NCBI RefSeq assembly: GCF_002904295.1
Contig: NZ_PPHG01000097.1
Location: 62,001 to 126,000 of the forward strand
Direction: 5' to 3'
Length of the DNA stretch: 64,000 nucleotides
From: Amycolatopsis sp. CA-128772
GTDB taxonomy: Bacteria; Actinomycetota; Actinomycetes; Mycobacteriales; Pseudonocardiaceae
Position numbers and translations under genes: made by a program. The notes under the pieces were generated by a model. It searched no databases and was not told the DNA's origin. It worked only from the letters and a program-made list of their open reading frames with translations. Positions 48,901-56,589 of the stretch are shown one piece after another. Position 1 is the first letter of the stretch. Each line of letters opens with the position of its first letter.

Positions 48901-49485
48901 CACATCGCGGGCGTCGGCTTCGACCTGTACGTGCGGTTGGTCGGCGAGGCGGTCGACGCGTTCCGGCGGCACGCGGGCGCGGAGACGGCGGAGGAAGAGG
49001 AGCTCGCGGAAGTCCGCGTCGACCTCCCGATCGACGCCCACATCCCGCACGACTACGTCCCGGGCGAGCGGCTGCGCCTGGAGGCGTACCGCAAGATCGC
49101 GGCGGCACCGGACACCGAAGGGCTCGACGCGGTCCGCGAAGAGCTGATCGACCGGTACGGCCAGCCCCCGGCGCCGGTGAACCGGCTGCTGGCGGTGGCG
49201 AAGTTCCGGCACACGTGCCGCGAGGCCGGCGTGACGGAGGTGGCGGTCCAGGGCACCACCATCCGGTTCGCGCCGCTGCCGCTGCTGGATTCGCAGATGG
49301 TCCGCTTGAAGCGGCTGTATCCGAAGGCGCTGTACAAGGCGGTGACGAACACGGTCTCGGTCCCGAAGCCGACGGAGGGCCCGGCGGGCGGCCGCATCGG
49401 CGCGCCGACGCTGCGGGACGAGAAGCTGCTGGACTGGTGCACGAAACTGCTGCTGCAGCTGACGAAGAGGCCGGCCGCGGTGTAA
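45916..49485 (+). CDS. mfd: Transcription-repair coupling factor
   Basis: 1189 residues, full length. Mfd removes RNA polymerase stalled at lesions and recruits UvrA. The N-terminal UvrB-like region has GREADELTAALKAL, FPSWETLPHERLSPRADTVGRRL and VDMVEKRGEFAVRGGILDLFGPT. The RNA-polymerase-interacting domain begins at GDYVVHDQHGIGRFVEM (about 510). The translocase has Walker A CGDVGYGKTEIAVRAAF (about 657), the DEEQRFG box (about 758), MSATPIPRTLEMSL, and VCTTIVETGLDISNANTLLVER. C-terminal DNA-binding/TRCF domain LPIDAHIPHDYVPGERLRLEAYRKIA. Followed by a hairpin terminator. M. tuberculosis has mfd-mazG-eno in the same order. Confidence 0.97.
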   Translation: MTDAPLSGLLTAILPDPALRGVVERAGAPLLELQGPIAARQLVAAAIASDAGAGRPVLAVTATGREADELTAALKALVGGTRVVDFPSWETLPHERLSPRADTVGRRLEVLHRLKTEDDALRVVVATVRSLIQPMAPGLGSLKPIDLVVGEEEPFEELLERLVELAYTRVDMVEKRGEFAVRGGILDLFGPTAQHPVRVEFWGDEVSEIRAFAVSDQRSLPGEIPRVTAPPCRELLLTPPVREKAAELAKTYEADAHLAEMLTKLADGIPVEGMEALIPVLCEGELELLTDAMPVGTHVLLTDPEKIRARAADLVRTGQEFLEASWTTAAAGGQAPIDLGASAYRGLDEIAAHAQDTKRAWWTLTQLTTEDPDVYRVAVEAAPAYRGELERAMADLRAHTASGGTAVLVVAGHGTAARAVEQLSGADVPATQAGDGLEAAPAAGMVTVTCGGLTDGFVSPERALVVLSEADLTGRGAGAGTSTKDLNTKMPSRRRNAVDPLALKAGDYVVHDQHGIGRFVEMVQRTVAGATREYLLLEYASSKRGHPGDRLFVPTDQLDEVSRYVGGELPTLNKLGGSDWKNTKAKAKKAVKEIAAELVQLYAARQAAPGHAFGQDTPWQGELEDAFPFTETNDQLAAIDEVKADMERGVPMDRVICGDVGYGKTEIAVRAAFKAVQDGKQVAVLVPTTLLAQQHLNTFTERMRSFPVTIKGLSRFTNKTESDLILEQLAAGEVDIVIGTHRLLQTGIRYKDLGLVIVDEEQRFGVEHKEHIKALRTHVDVLTMSATPIPRTLEMSLAGIREMSTILTPPEDRHPILTYVGAYDDKQVGAAIRRELLRDGQVFYVHNRVSSIEKAARRIRELVPEARVVTAHGQMNEEKLEKIIQGFWENEYDVLVCTTIVETGLDISNANTLLVERGDLLGLAQLHQLRGRVGRGRERGYAYFLYPPEAPLTETAHDRLATIAQNTELGAGMAVAMKDLEIRGAGNILGAEQSGHIAGVGFDLYVRLVGEAVDAFRRHAGAETAEEEELAEVRVDLPIDAHIPHDYVPGERLRLEAYRKIAAAPDTEGLDAVREELIDRYGQPPAPVNRLLAVAKFRHTCREAGVTEVAVQGTTIRFAPLPLLDSQMVRLKRLYPKALYKAVTNTVSVPKPTEGPAGGRIGAPTLRDEKLLDWCTKLLLQLTKRPAAV

Positions 49486-49521
49486 GGGCGCCACCGCTGA
49501 GGGGCTTCCGTGGTGGCGCCC
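49486..49521. terminator. Bidirectional hairpin terminator after mfd
   Basis: GGGCGCCACC (49486-49495) and GGTGGCGCCC (49512-49521), perfect 10-bp arms. It lies between the convergent 3' ends of mfd (49485) and the hypothetical gene (49536). Confidence 0.75.
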
Positions 49522-49535
49522 GGGTTGGCGGTGGG

Positions 49536-49943
49536 TCAGCCGACTTCGCTGAACATCGGGGGCAACGCCTCCGCCAGCCCCATCCGCACCGGCTCCACCG
49601 GCACCGGAACCGCTCCGGCGCCCGCCATCGGCAACGGCCGGGGTTTTCGCGGCATCCGCGATCCCGAGCCGCCGCCCCGTCCCGGGTACACCAGCAACCC
49701 CCGCGCCGGGTCCGGGACCGCGTCGAGCGCCGCTGTCACCACCGGCAGCCCGCGGAACGCGTCCCGGCGCTCCTCGGTCGCGAACTCGATCTCCAGCACC
49801 ACACCCCAGCGGTGTTCGTGCCAGACCCACTGCTCGGCGCCGTTCGTCAGCGCCGCTTCGGTGAGGGCGTCCCCGTATGCCAGGCGCCACTGCGAAGCCG
49901 AATGCTCCCCGTCAAACACTTCGATGGTCAGCCAATGGTCCAT
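49536..49943 (-). CDS. Hypothetical actinobacterial protein
   Basis: 135 residues, family not recognised. The N-terminal ~85 residues look like a small alpha/beta domain (MDHWLTIEVFDGEHSASQWR, WVWHEHRWGVVLEIEFATEER, FRGLPVVTAALDAVPD). The C-terminal ~50 residues are Gly/Pro/Arg-rich (YPGRGGGSGSRMPRKPRPLP) and probably disordered. No signal peptide or membrane segment. ATG start at 49943, divergent from the lipoprotein gene at 50020. Confidence 0.7.
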   Translation of the reverse strand: MDHWLTIEVFDGEHSASQWRLAYGDALTEAALTNGAEQWVWHEHRWGVVLEIEFATEERRDAFRGLPVVTAALDAVPDPARGLLVYPGRGGGSGSRMPRKPRPLPMAGAGAVPVPVEPVRMGLAEALPPMFSEVG

Positions 49944-50019
49944 ATGTCGACATTACCGCCGCCGCGACCCCATGGGTGTTGCGTTTCGGGGGCGATGGTG
50001 TGAGAGGGTATGCGCTGTG

Positions 50020-51081
50020 ATGCGGATCATCGGGCGCCCTCGCGCGCTGGTCGGGGTCGTTGCCGGTGCTCTTCTGCTCGCCGGGTGCGGGTCCGGTCCC
50101 AGCCAGGTCGGTGCCGCCGCCGTCATCGGCGACCACTCGATCTCCATCGACCGGGTGCAGGAGCTGATCGACAAGGCCGTCCGCGAGCAGCCGTACGCGC
50201 AGAAGCTCGCCGCCGAGCACAAGCTCGACCTCGTCGGGCGGGCCGTCGTCAGCCAGCTCGTGCTGCACGAACTGCTCACCAAGGCCGCCGAAAAGCAGGG
50301 CATCACGCCCAGCTACGCGCAGATCGACGCCCAGCTGGCGAAGGACCCCTTGAACGGTCCGGTGCCCGCGGACGCGAGCAACGAGACCCAGGCCGTCAGC
50401 CAGGTCGTCGCCCGTGCGCGTGACCACCGCGAGGAGCTGACCGACACCTTCCTGGCCCAGGCGCTGGCCGACAAGGCCGTGCCGAACGCCTCGGTCACGT
50501 TCGACTACACCTCCGTCGGCCTGGCGCCGGACCCCGCCACCGGCTCCGCGCTCGAAGGGAACGCCGCGAAGGCGGCCGCCTTCGACCTCGCCCGGCAGTT
50601 CGCCGCCGACCCCGCCGCCGCGACCAAGCGGATCGGCGCCGACGTCCAGTACCTGGCCGCGCTGCGGCAGCGGGCGACCCAGATGGGGCAGAGCGCCGAA
50701 TCGGTCCCGCCGTTCGCCGGCGTCGGCGAAGCGCTGCCGGCCGCCCAGGCGGGCGCGCTGGCCGCCGGGCCGCTGTTCGGTTCGCCGGCCGGTTCGGCCG
50801 TGGTCTTCCCGTTCCCGGGCAACCAGGGCGGCTGGTTCGTCGGGATGGTCCGGCAGCGCACGGACAAGCCCGTCGCCACCGAACAGGCGCCCGACCTCGA
50901 CGCCGCCACGAAGACCGCGGCCGGCATGCGGCAGGTGCAGCCGCTGTTCGACGAACTCGGCGTGCGCGTCAACAAGCGGTACGGCGTCTGGGACGTCGTC
51001 GCGATGAACGTCGTGCCGAACGAAGAGGCCGCCCAGGGCATCGTGCTGTCCCCGGGTGGTTCCGGTCGTACCCAGCAGTGA
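50020..51081 (+). CDS. SurA N-terminal-domain lipoprotein (chaperone/foldase-like)
   Basis: 353 residues. The signal peptide ends in lipobox LLAGCGS. The N-terminal part of the mature protein (VIGDHSISIDRVQELIDKAV to about residue 150) has the helical SurA_N pattern: AVVSQLVLHELLTKAAEKQGITPSYAQIDAQLAK. No PPIase domain motif is clear. It is membrane-anchored outside the cytoplasm and probably helps folding of exported proteins. ATG at 50020, or GTG at 50017, with GAGAGGG just upstream. Its stop overlaps the mazG start by 4 bases, a surprising coupling of a secreted and a cytosolic protein. Confidence 0.85.
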   Translation: MRIIGRPRALVGVVAGALLLAGCGSGPSQVGAAAVIGDHSISIDRVQELIDKAVREQPYAQKLAAEHKLDLVGRAVVSQLVLHELLTKAAEKQGITPSYAQIDAQLAKDPLNGPVPADASNETQAVSQVVARARDHREELTDTFLAQALADKAVPNASVTFDYTSVGLAPDPATGSALEGNAAKAAAFDLARQFAADPAAATKRIGADVQYLAALRQRATQMGQSAESVPPFAGVGEALPAAQAGALAAGPLFGSPAGSAVVFPFPGNQGGWFVGMVRQRTDKPVATEQAPDLDAATKTAAGMRQVQPLFDELGVRVNKRYGVWDVVAMNVVPNEEAAQGIVLSPGGSGRTQQ

Positions 51082-52010
51082 GCACGGGGGTCGTCGTAGT
51101 CGTCCGCGGGACGACGCTGCCCGGCGCGGCGCTCAAGGTCCTGCGTGATTCCCGGGCCGTCTACGCGGCCACGGACGTCGATCCGGCCGCGTTCGGCGTC
51201 CCGGCCGTCACCGAGGCGCCTTCGCTGGTCGACGTCGTGCTGCTCGCCGGGTCCCGGGACGAGCCCGCGGCCTCGCTGCTCATCGCGACCGGCGCGGAGG
51301 TCATCGAGACGCCGGCGCCGCCGCTGGTCGAGGCCGCCGAAGTGATGGACCGGCTGCGCTCGCCGGGCGGCTGCCCGTGGGACGCGGCGCAGACCCACGA
51401 TTCGCTGCGGCAGTACCTGGTCGAGGAAACTTACGAGCTGCTCGACGCCATCGAGGAAGGCGACCGCGAGGCGCTGCGCGAAGAACTCGGCGACGTCCTG
51501 CTCCAGGTGCTCTTCCACGCGCGGGTCGCGGCCGAGGACACCGACGACCCGTTCGGCATCGACGACGTCGCCGCGGGGCTGGTCGCGAAGCTGGTCGGCC
51601 GGCACCCGAACGTCTTCGCCGGCGACGGCCAGGTGCACACGGTCGAGCACCAGAACGTCCGGTGGGAAGAGCTGAAGCAGCACGAGAAGCAGCGTCGGTC
51701 CATTGTGGACGGGGTGGCGCTCGGCCAGCCGGCCGTCGCGCTGGCGGGCAAGCTCGGGCAACGGTCCGGGCGGGCGGGCATCCCGCTCGACCTCTTCCCG
51801 GAGGGTTCCGCGGCCGCCGCGCAGCTGTTCCGCATCGCGGCCACGGCGCGCCGCGCGGGTGTCGACCTCGAAGTCGAGCTGCGGGCGCTGGCGAAGCAGT
51901 TCGCGAAGGACATCCGGGCCGCCGAACAGGCCGCCCGCGACGCCGGGCTCGAGCCGGCGACGCTGGAGGCCGACGGCTGGCGGAAGTTCTGGCCTCCGCG
52001 TCAGGTGTGA
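51078..52010 (+). CDS. mazG: Nucleoside triphosphate pyrophosphohydrolase
   Basis: 310 residues. The MazG all-alpha NTP pyrophosphohydrolase domain (about 90-245) begins MDRLRSPGGCPWDAAQTHDSLRQYLVEETYELLDAIE. The metal-binding helices carry EETYE and EELGDVLLQ, then VFAGDGQVHTVEHQNVRWEELK. It removes aberrant nucleotides. The N-terminal ~85 residues are an extra domain seen in actinobacterial MazG. GTG start overlapping the lipoprotein stop. The mfd-mazG neighbourhood matches M. tuberculosis (Rv1020-Rv1021). Confidence 0.95.
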   Translation: MSTGVVVVVRGTTLPGAALKVLRDSRAVYAATDVDPAAFGVPAVTEAPSLVDVVLLAGSRDEPAASLLIATGAEVIETPAPPLVEAAEVMDRLRSPGGCPWDAAQTHDSLRQYLVEETYELLDAIEEGDREALREELGDVLLQVLFHARVAAEDTDDPFGIDDVAAGLVAKLVGRHPNVFAGDGQVHTVEHQNVRWEELKQHEKQRRSIVDGVALGQPAVALAGKLGQRSGRAGIPLDLFPEGSAAAAQLFRIAATARRAGVDLEVELRALAKQFAKDIRAAEQAARDAGLEPATLEADGWRKFWPPRQV

Positions 52011-52030
52011 TGCAGCACACAGACGGGTGA

Positions 52031-52055
52031 GAACCGTTCCCGGTCACCCGGCGTC
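52031..52055 (+). promoter_or_regulatory. Candidate ECF-type promoter of the sigma factor operon
   Basis: GAACC (52031-52035), a 16-base spacer, then CGTC (52052-52055). This resembles -35/-10 elements of ECF sigma factors. Transcription would begin near 52062-52065, at the GTG of the sigma gene, giving a leaderless and possibly self-activated operon. Confidence 0.5.
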
Positions 52056-52064
52056 TTGCCTGGT

Positions 52065-52622
52065 GTGAAGCAGCTGTCACCGGAGGACGCCGACGAGGAG
52101 CACCTCGTCCGGCGCACGGCCCAGGGCGACCGCGCGGCGTTCGAGGAGCTCTACCGCCGCACGTCACCCTGGCTGGCCGTGCGCCTGCGCCGCCGCTGCG
52201 CGGACGAGCAGATCGTCGCGGAAGTCATGCAGGAGACGTTCCTGGCCGTCTGGCGGGCCGCGGCGTCGTTCGCCGGGGCGGCCACGGGCGGCAGCGCGGT
52301 CGGCTGGCTGTGGACGATCGCGGCGCGCCGCCTGGTCGACGCGTTCCGCCGCCGGGCGCACCACGCCCAGCCGCCCCCGGAGGTGGTCCTCGACGTGGCG
52401 CCGGCGGCGGCGGCCGAGGACGAGCTGCTGTCGGCCACGATCGGCGACGAGGTCGGGACCGCGCTGCGCGACCTGGCCCCGGAGCTGCGGGCGGTGCTGC
52501 AGGCGATGGTGCTCGACGGGCTGACGGTCCGCGAGACCGCGCTGCTGCTGGGCCTGCCGGAAGGCACGGTGAAGACCCGCGCCCGCCGGGCGAGGATCGC
52601 GATGCGGGAGGCACTGTCATGA
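52065..52622 (+). CDS. ECF-type RNA polymerase sigma factor
   Basis: About 185 residues. Region 2: LVRRTAQGDRAAFEELYRRTSPWLAVRLRRRC followed by VMQETFLAVWRAA and GWLWTIAARRLVDAFRR. A ~45-residue linker follows. Region 4: LRAVLQAMVLDGLTVRETALLLGLPEGTVKTRARRARIAMREAL. The length and absence of regions 1 and 3 fit the ECF group. The start is ambiguous (TTG 52056 or GTG 52065); no ribosome site is evident, consistent with a leaderless mRNA. The anti-sigma gene starts within its stop (ATGA), and three transporter genes follow. Confidence 0.92.
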   Translation: MKQLSPEDADEEHLVRRTAQGDRAAFEELYRRTSPWLAVRLRRRCADEQIVAEVMQETFLAVWRAAASFAGAATGGSAVGWLWTIAARRLVDAFRRRAHHAQPPPEVVLDVAPAAAAEDELLSATIGDEVGTALRDLAPELRAVLQAMVLDGLTVRETALLLGLPEGTVKTRARRARIAMREALS

Positions 52623-53407
52623 ACCACGCGCCGGACCGGCTCATCGCCGCGTACGTGGCCGGCGGCGACCTCCCGGGCGACGAACTGTGGGGCCTCGAAG
52701 CCCACCTGGAGAACTGCGCCCGGTGCCGGGCGCGGCTCGCCGAGGTGGCGCCCGTCCAGCCGGTCGTCGACCTCGTCTGGTCGCGGCTGTCGGCCGAGCT
52801 GCCGCCGCGCCCGCTCGACGCGCCCCGGCCGCGCCGGCGGCGGTGGCTCGGCAGCTGGGTGACGTCGGCGATGGCGCCGTGGCTGGCGATGATCGTGGCC
52901 GTCACGGTCATCGCGGTCCTGCTCGACCGGGTCTGGCGCCAGTCGCTCGACGTCACGACGGTGCAGCTGTTCGCCCCGGCGCTGCCGGTGCTCGGGGTCG
53001 CGGCGTCGTGGGCGCGGGGGCTCGACCCGGCCTACGAGGTCGTCACCGCGACCCCGCGGGCCGGGCTCTACCTGGTCGTCCGGCGGACGGTGGCGGTGCT
53101 CGCCGTCGTGCTGCCGGTGCTGGCGGTCGCCGGGTGGCTGACCGGCACCGCGCCGGCGCTCTGGCTGCTGCCGAGCCTGGCCTGCACCACCGGCACGCTC
53201 GCGCTCGGCGGGCTCATCGGGGTCAGCCGGGCGGCGTACGTGCTGATCGCGGTGTGGCTGGCGATCGTCGTGCTGCCGTCGTTCGCCCGGCAGGCGGTTG
53301 CGCTCCACACCGGCGCCCTGCCGGTGTGGGCGGGGATCTTCGCGGTGACCACGGTGGTCGTCGCCCTGCGTGGGCCGGCCTACACCCGGCTCGGCGCACG
53401 TCACTAG
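52619..53407 (+). CDS. Zinc-finger anti-sigma factor with six transmembrane helices
   Basis: 262 residues. The N-terminal ZAS domain contains HLENCARC (Hx3Cx2C, the zinc site of anti-sigma factors) near residue 29. After a basic stretch (PRPRRRRWLGSW) come six predicted membrane helices (about 85-255), ending in GPAYTRLGARH. Most ZAS anti-sigma factors have none or one helix, so the membrane part is unusually large. It may sense or form part of a membrane complex. ATG overlaps the sigma stop. The ABC ATPase gene starts 10 bases after its own stop. Confidence 0.85.
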   Translation: MNHAPDRLIAAYVAGGDLPGDELWGLEAHLENCARCRARLAEVAPVQPVVDLVWSRLSAELPPRPLDAPRPRRRRWLGSWVTSAMAPWLAMIVAVTVIAVLLDRVWRQSLDVTTVQLFAPALPVLGVAASWARGLDPAYEVVTATPRAGLYLVVRRTVAVLAVVLPVLAVAGWLTGTAPALWLLPSLACTTGTLALGGLIGVSRAAYVLIAVWLAIVVLPSFARQAVALHTGALPVWAGIFAVTTVVVALRGPAYTRLGARH

Positions 53408-53416
53408 GAGGCAAGC

Positions 53417-54220
53417 ATGCGGGCAGTGGGGGCCGCCGAGGTCGCGCCGGCGACGTACGCCTGGGAAATCCAGGCGGCGGGGCTCAAGGTGCGGGTGGGG
53501 CGGCGGAAGATGGCCGTGGACGGGCTCGACCTGTCCCTCGGCAAGGGGGTCCACGGGCTGCTCGGCCCGAACGGCGCGGGCAAGACGACGCTGATCCGGG
53601 CCCTGGCCACGGTTCTGCGGCCGGTTTCGGGCCACCTGACGCTCCTCGGCACGCCGGCCACCGGCCAGGCCGGCCGGCGTGAGCTGCGCCGCCGGATCGG
53701 GTACCTGCCGCAGAACTTCGGGTACTACAAGAGGTTCACCGTCCGGGAGTTCGTCGAGTACCTGGCCTGGCTGAAGGAGATGTCCGGAGAGGACATCCCG
53801 GCGGCGGTCCAGCGGGCGATCGAGCGGGTGGGCCTGGCCGACCGCGCCGACGACCGCATGAAGACGCTGTCCGGCGGCATGGTCCGCCGGGTCGGCATCG
53901 CCCAGGCCATCGTGAACGACCCGGACATCCTCCTGCTCGACGAGCCGACGGCCGGGCTCGACCCGGCCCAGCGGGTGCGGTTCCGCGAGCTGGTCCAGGA
54001 ACTGGGCCGCGACTCGTGCGTGCTGATCTCGACGCACCTGGTCGAGGACGTGGCCACGGCGTGCCTGGACGTGGTCCTGTTCGCCGAGGGCAAGCTGGTG
54101 TTCAAGGGCACCCCGGGCGAGCTGGCCGAGGCCGGCCGTCCGGACGACGTGGGCGACAGCCCGATCGAGCGGGGCTATTCGGCGCTGCTGAACCACGAGC
54201 CGGGCCGGGGGACGTGGTGA
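53417..54220 (+). CDS. ABC transporter ATP-binding protein
   Basis: 267 residues. Walker A is GLLGPNGAGKTTLIRAL (about residue 50), the Q-loop GYLPQNFGYYKRFTVREFVEYL, the signature KTLSGGMVRRVGIAQAI, Walker B ILLLDEPTAGLD and the H-loop STHLVEDV. The GYLPQNFGYYKRFTVREF pattern is typical of ATPases paired with ABC-2-type permeases in sigma-factor-linked operons. An N-terminal extension of ~25 residues precedes the domain. Its stop overlaps the next gene start (GTGATG). Exporter direction is inferred. Confidence 0.93.
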   Translation: MRAVGAAEVAPATYAWEIQAAGLKVRVGRRKMAVDGLDLSLGKGVHGLLGPNGAGKTTLIRALATVLRPVSGHLTLLGTPATGQAGRRELRRRIGYLPQNFGYYKRFTVREFVEYLAWLKEMSGEDIPAAVQRAIERVGLADRADDRMKTLSGGMVRRVGIAQAIVNDPDILLLDEPTAGLDPAQRVRFRELVQELGRDSCVLISTHLVEDVATACLDVVLFAEGKLVFKGTPGELAEAGRPDDVGDSPIERGYSALLNHEPGRGTW

Positions 54221-55569
54221 TGGTCTTCCGCACCGAACTCCGGCGCTCGATCGCGCCCTGGGCCGGGCTGGCGCTGCTCGCCTTCGCGCTCGGCTTCCTC
54301 TTCCTCCTCTCCGGCCCCTGGTGGAAGGTCCCGGCCCCGTGGACCGTGCACACCACCACGACCGCCCTCTGGGTGCGCTTCCTGCTCCAGTTCCTCTGGC
54401 CCGTCGTGGTCGGGGCCGGGGCGATCCAGGGCATGCGCGACAGCCGCTCCGGGATGACCGAACTGCTCGCCACCACCCCGCGGCCCGCGTGGCACCGCGC
54501 CCTGCGCCTCGCCGGCGCCCTCGGGACCCTCACCGGCCTGGCTTACCTGCTCGTCTTCGTGGCCGGCGCCGGCGAAGTCCTCGCCCACGGCGGGTTCTTC
54601 TCGCCCGCCTTCGTGCCCGTGCTGCTGATCGGCGTGCTCGGCGTCGTCGCCGGGGCCTGGGCCGGGCTGGCCGTCGGCCGGCTGGTCCCGCACCCGCTGA
54701 CCGCGCCCGCTCTCGCCGTGCTGGCCCTCGTCGGGACCACCCTCTGCTGGCTGGCGCTCGAACCCGGCCAGGAGAGCGTCCTGCCGCGGCGGCTCGGTCC
54801 GCTCGCGCCCGCGCTCGCCCAGCCGCGGGGGTCCATGGTGACCACGGCCGCGTCGCTCGACGCCGGGCAGGTCGTCTGGTTCGGCGGCCTCGCCCTCACC
54901 GGCTTCCTGCTGCTGTCGGCCGGCTCCACCAGGGCACGCCTGCTGAGCCTGCTGCCGCTCGTCGCCGGGGCCGCCGTCGCCCTGCCGCTGTTCCCCGAGA
55001 CGCCACTGGCCGCCGACGGCTACGCCGCCCGGAAAGTGTGCGACGGGCCGGTTTGCGTCGCGGAACTGCACCGGGACCGGCTGGCCGCGTTGGCCGGCCC
55101 GGGCCGCGAAGCGCTCGCGATGCTGGCGAAGCTGCCCGGAGCGCCGACGCGGGTCGAGGAACAGGTCGCGCCCGACTCCGGCCCCGAGGCGCCCCGGCGT
55201 GACCCGGGCGTCGTCTACCTCGACTTCCAGCGCAACGACGAGCTCCTCGCGGCCGACGCCGCCGACCTGCGGCTCGCGGTGCTCTCCGGCGCCGGGGTGC
55301 CGTCCTGCGAGCGGCCGAGCGCCCCGAGCGTGTCCGACACGGGGGCCCGGATGATCGCGGCGGCGTACTTCACCGGTGAGCTGAAACTGCTGCCCGAAGA
55401 CACCGGTCGATGGTTCAGAGCTCAGCTCGGCCCGGTCGAGCAGGCGTGGGAGAAGTTCCGCGCGTTGCCGGAAGACGTCCGGGCCGCCCGGGTCGCCGCC
55501 CTGCGGCAGGCGTTGCTGACCTGCCAGGGCGATCCGCTCGGCACGCTGGTGCCGGGAGCCATCCGATGA
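54220..55569 (+). CDS. ABC-2-like membrane protein with extracytoplasmic domain
   Basis: 449 residues. Six or seven hydrophobic helices occupy residues ~15-270 (LALLAFALGFLFLLSG, FLLQFLWPVVVGAGAIQG, LTGLAYLLVFVAGAG, FVPVLLIGVLGVVAGAWAGLAVG and others). GAIQGMRDSRSGMTELLATTPRP resembles the cytoplasmic loop of ABC-2 permeases. The C-terminal ~170 residues form a soluble part with four Cys (CDGPVC, SCERPS, TCQGDP) and no recognised family. Coupled to the ATPase and to the next gene (ATGA). It is probably the permease half; the extracytoplasmic domain could bind substrate. Confidence 0.75.
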   Translation: MVFRTELRRSIAPWAGLALLAFALGFLFLLSGPWWKVPAPWTVHTTTTALWVRFLLQFLWPVVVGAGAIQGMRDSRSGMTELLATTPRPAWHRALRLAGALGTLTGLAYLLVFVAGAGEVLAHGGFFSPAFVPVLLIGVLGVVAGAWAGLAVGRLVPHPLTAPALAVLALVGTTLCWLALEPGQESVLPRRLGPLAPALAQPRGSMVTTAASLDAGQVVWFGGLALTGFLLLSAGSTRARLLSLLPLVAGAAVALPLFPETPLAADGYAARKVCDGPVCVAELHRDRLAALAGPGREALAMLAKLPGAPTRVEEQVAPDSGPEAPRRDPGVVYLDFQRNDELLAADAADLRLAVLSGAGVPSCERPSAPSVSDTGARMIAAAYFTGELKLLPEDTGRWFRAQLGPVEQAWEKFRALPEDVRAARVAALRQALLTCQGDPLGTLVPGAIR

Positions 55570-56129
55570 GATGGGTGACGCTGTACGCGCGGTCGCGGCA
55601 GGTGCCGGCCGCCTTCGCGGCCCTCCTCGCCGTGACGGCCGCGGTGTGGTTCCCGGGGCGGGACTCCTGGAACGCGGTCCTGGCCTCCCTGGCGCTGACC
55701 GCCGGGGTCGCGGTGACGGCGACCGGGCTCAGCGGCCAGGACATCGACCTCGACCGGGCCGCCGCCCTGCCGTGGCCGGTCCGGCGGTTCGCGCACCTGG
55801 CGCTGGCCGGCGTCGCGGCCGGTGCGCTGGTGCTGGGCCTGCAGCAGCTCGGCCCGGCGGCGGTCGCCTCGGCGGTGATCGTGCGTGACGCCGCCGGGCT
55901 GGCGGGCCTGGCCGGCCTCGCCGCCACGGCCGCCGGCGGGCACTTCGGCTGGACGCTCCCGCTGGCCTGGTGCGCGATCAGCCCGTTCGTCCCGGACGAC
56001 ACCTCGACGCCGAGCCGCGTCGCGGCCTGGCTGCTGCAGCCCCCGGGAACGGCGGCCGCCACCTGGACCGCGGTGGTCCTGGCGGTGACGGGCGCGGTGG
56101 CCTACGCCGGCTGGGGCGGCCGCCGCTGA
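55566..56129 (+). CDS. Membrane protein, last gene of the sigma/ABC operon
   Basis: 187 residues, family not recognised. About five hydrophobic segments: AAFAALLAVTAAVWF, AVLASLALTAGVAVTATG, FAHLALAGVAAGALVLGLQQL, AAGLAGLAGLAATAAGG and TWTAVVLAVTGAVAYAGW. The central SGQDIDLDRAAALPWPVRRF loop faces the cytoplasm by positive charge. ATG overlaps the previous stop. The small polytopic form and position suggest an accessory permease subunit. Confidence 0.7.
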   Translation: MRWVTLYARSRQVPAAFAALLAVTAAVWFPGRDSWNAVLASLALTAGVAVTATGLSGQDIDLDRAAALPWPVRRFAHLALAGVAAGALVLGLQQLGPAAVASAVIVRDAAGLAGLAGLAATAAGGHFGWTLPLAWCAISPFVPDDTSTPSRVAAWLLQPPGTAAATWTAVVLAVTGAVAYAGWGGRR

Positions 56130-56139
56130 CCCGGGTGCG

Positions 56140-56574
56140 TCAGACGTTGCGGATGTTCAGCACCAGCTCGTACGGCTCCTGGTCCCAGCCCTCGACCCCG
56201 AAGGCGAGGATGCGCTCGGGGCGGATGCGGATCAGCGAGTCGTCGAAGTGGTCCTTCGGGACGTGCTCGTAGTGCTTCTCCGGGAAGTCGACGTCCACCA
56301 GGGCTTCGGCGTGCCCCCGGATCTCCAGGCACCGCACCCGCCACGGGTTCGTCGAGGGGACGTCGTCGACGACGAAGGCGACCTGGGCGTTCGCCTCGAC
56401 GTTGCGGTACTTCCGGCTGTCGCGCAGCTTGCGCCCGGTCACGTCGATGCTGTTCTCGTCCGGGTTGTACCGGAAGCCGACCGGGTTCACCTGGAGGGTC
56501 CCGTTCGGCTGCTGGGTCGCGAGGCGGCCGATCTGCTGGGCGGCGAGGTAGGCGATCTCTGTTTCGGTGAACAT
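56140..56574 (-). CDS. PPOX-class F420-dependent oxidoreductase
   Basis: 144 residues of the split beta-barrel pyridoxamine-5'-phosphate-oxidase-like family. FTETEIAYLAAQQIGRLATQQPNGTLQVNPVGFRYNPDE, KLRDSRKYRNVEANAQVAFVVDD and RCLEIRGHAEAL match the TIGR03667-type F420 group, rather than FMN-dependent PNPOx. The substrate is unknown. A 20-bp palindrome (56590-56609) lies 16 bases upstream of the ATG, within the 3' end of the SGNH gene, and looks like a MerR-type operator. It converges on the sigma/ABC operon. Confidence 0.88.
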   Translation of the reverse strand: MFTETEIAYLAAQQIGRLATQQPNGTLQVNPVGFRYNPDENSIDVTGRKLRDSRKYRNVEANAQVAFVVDDVPSTNPWRVRCLEIRGHAEALVDVDFPEKHYEHVPKDHFDDSLIRIRPERILAFGVEGWDQEPYELVLNIRNV

Positions 56575-56589
56575 GTCACGAAGCTTTCA

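Noticed and set aside
46000..49400. Long minus-strand frames opposite mfd
   Set aside because: Antisense shadows of a well-conserved gene with no own motifs.
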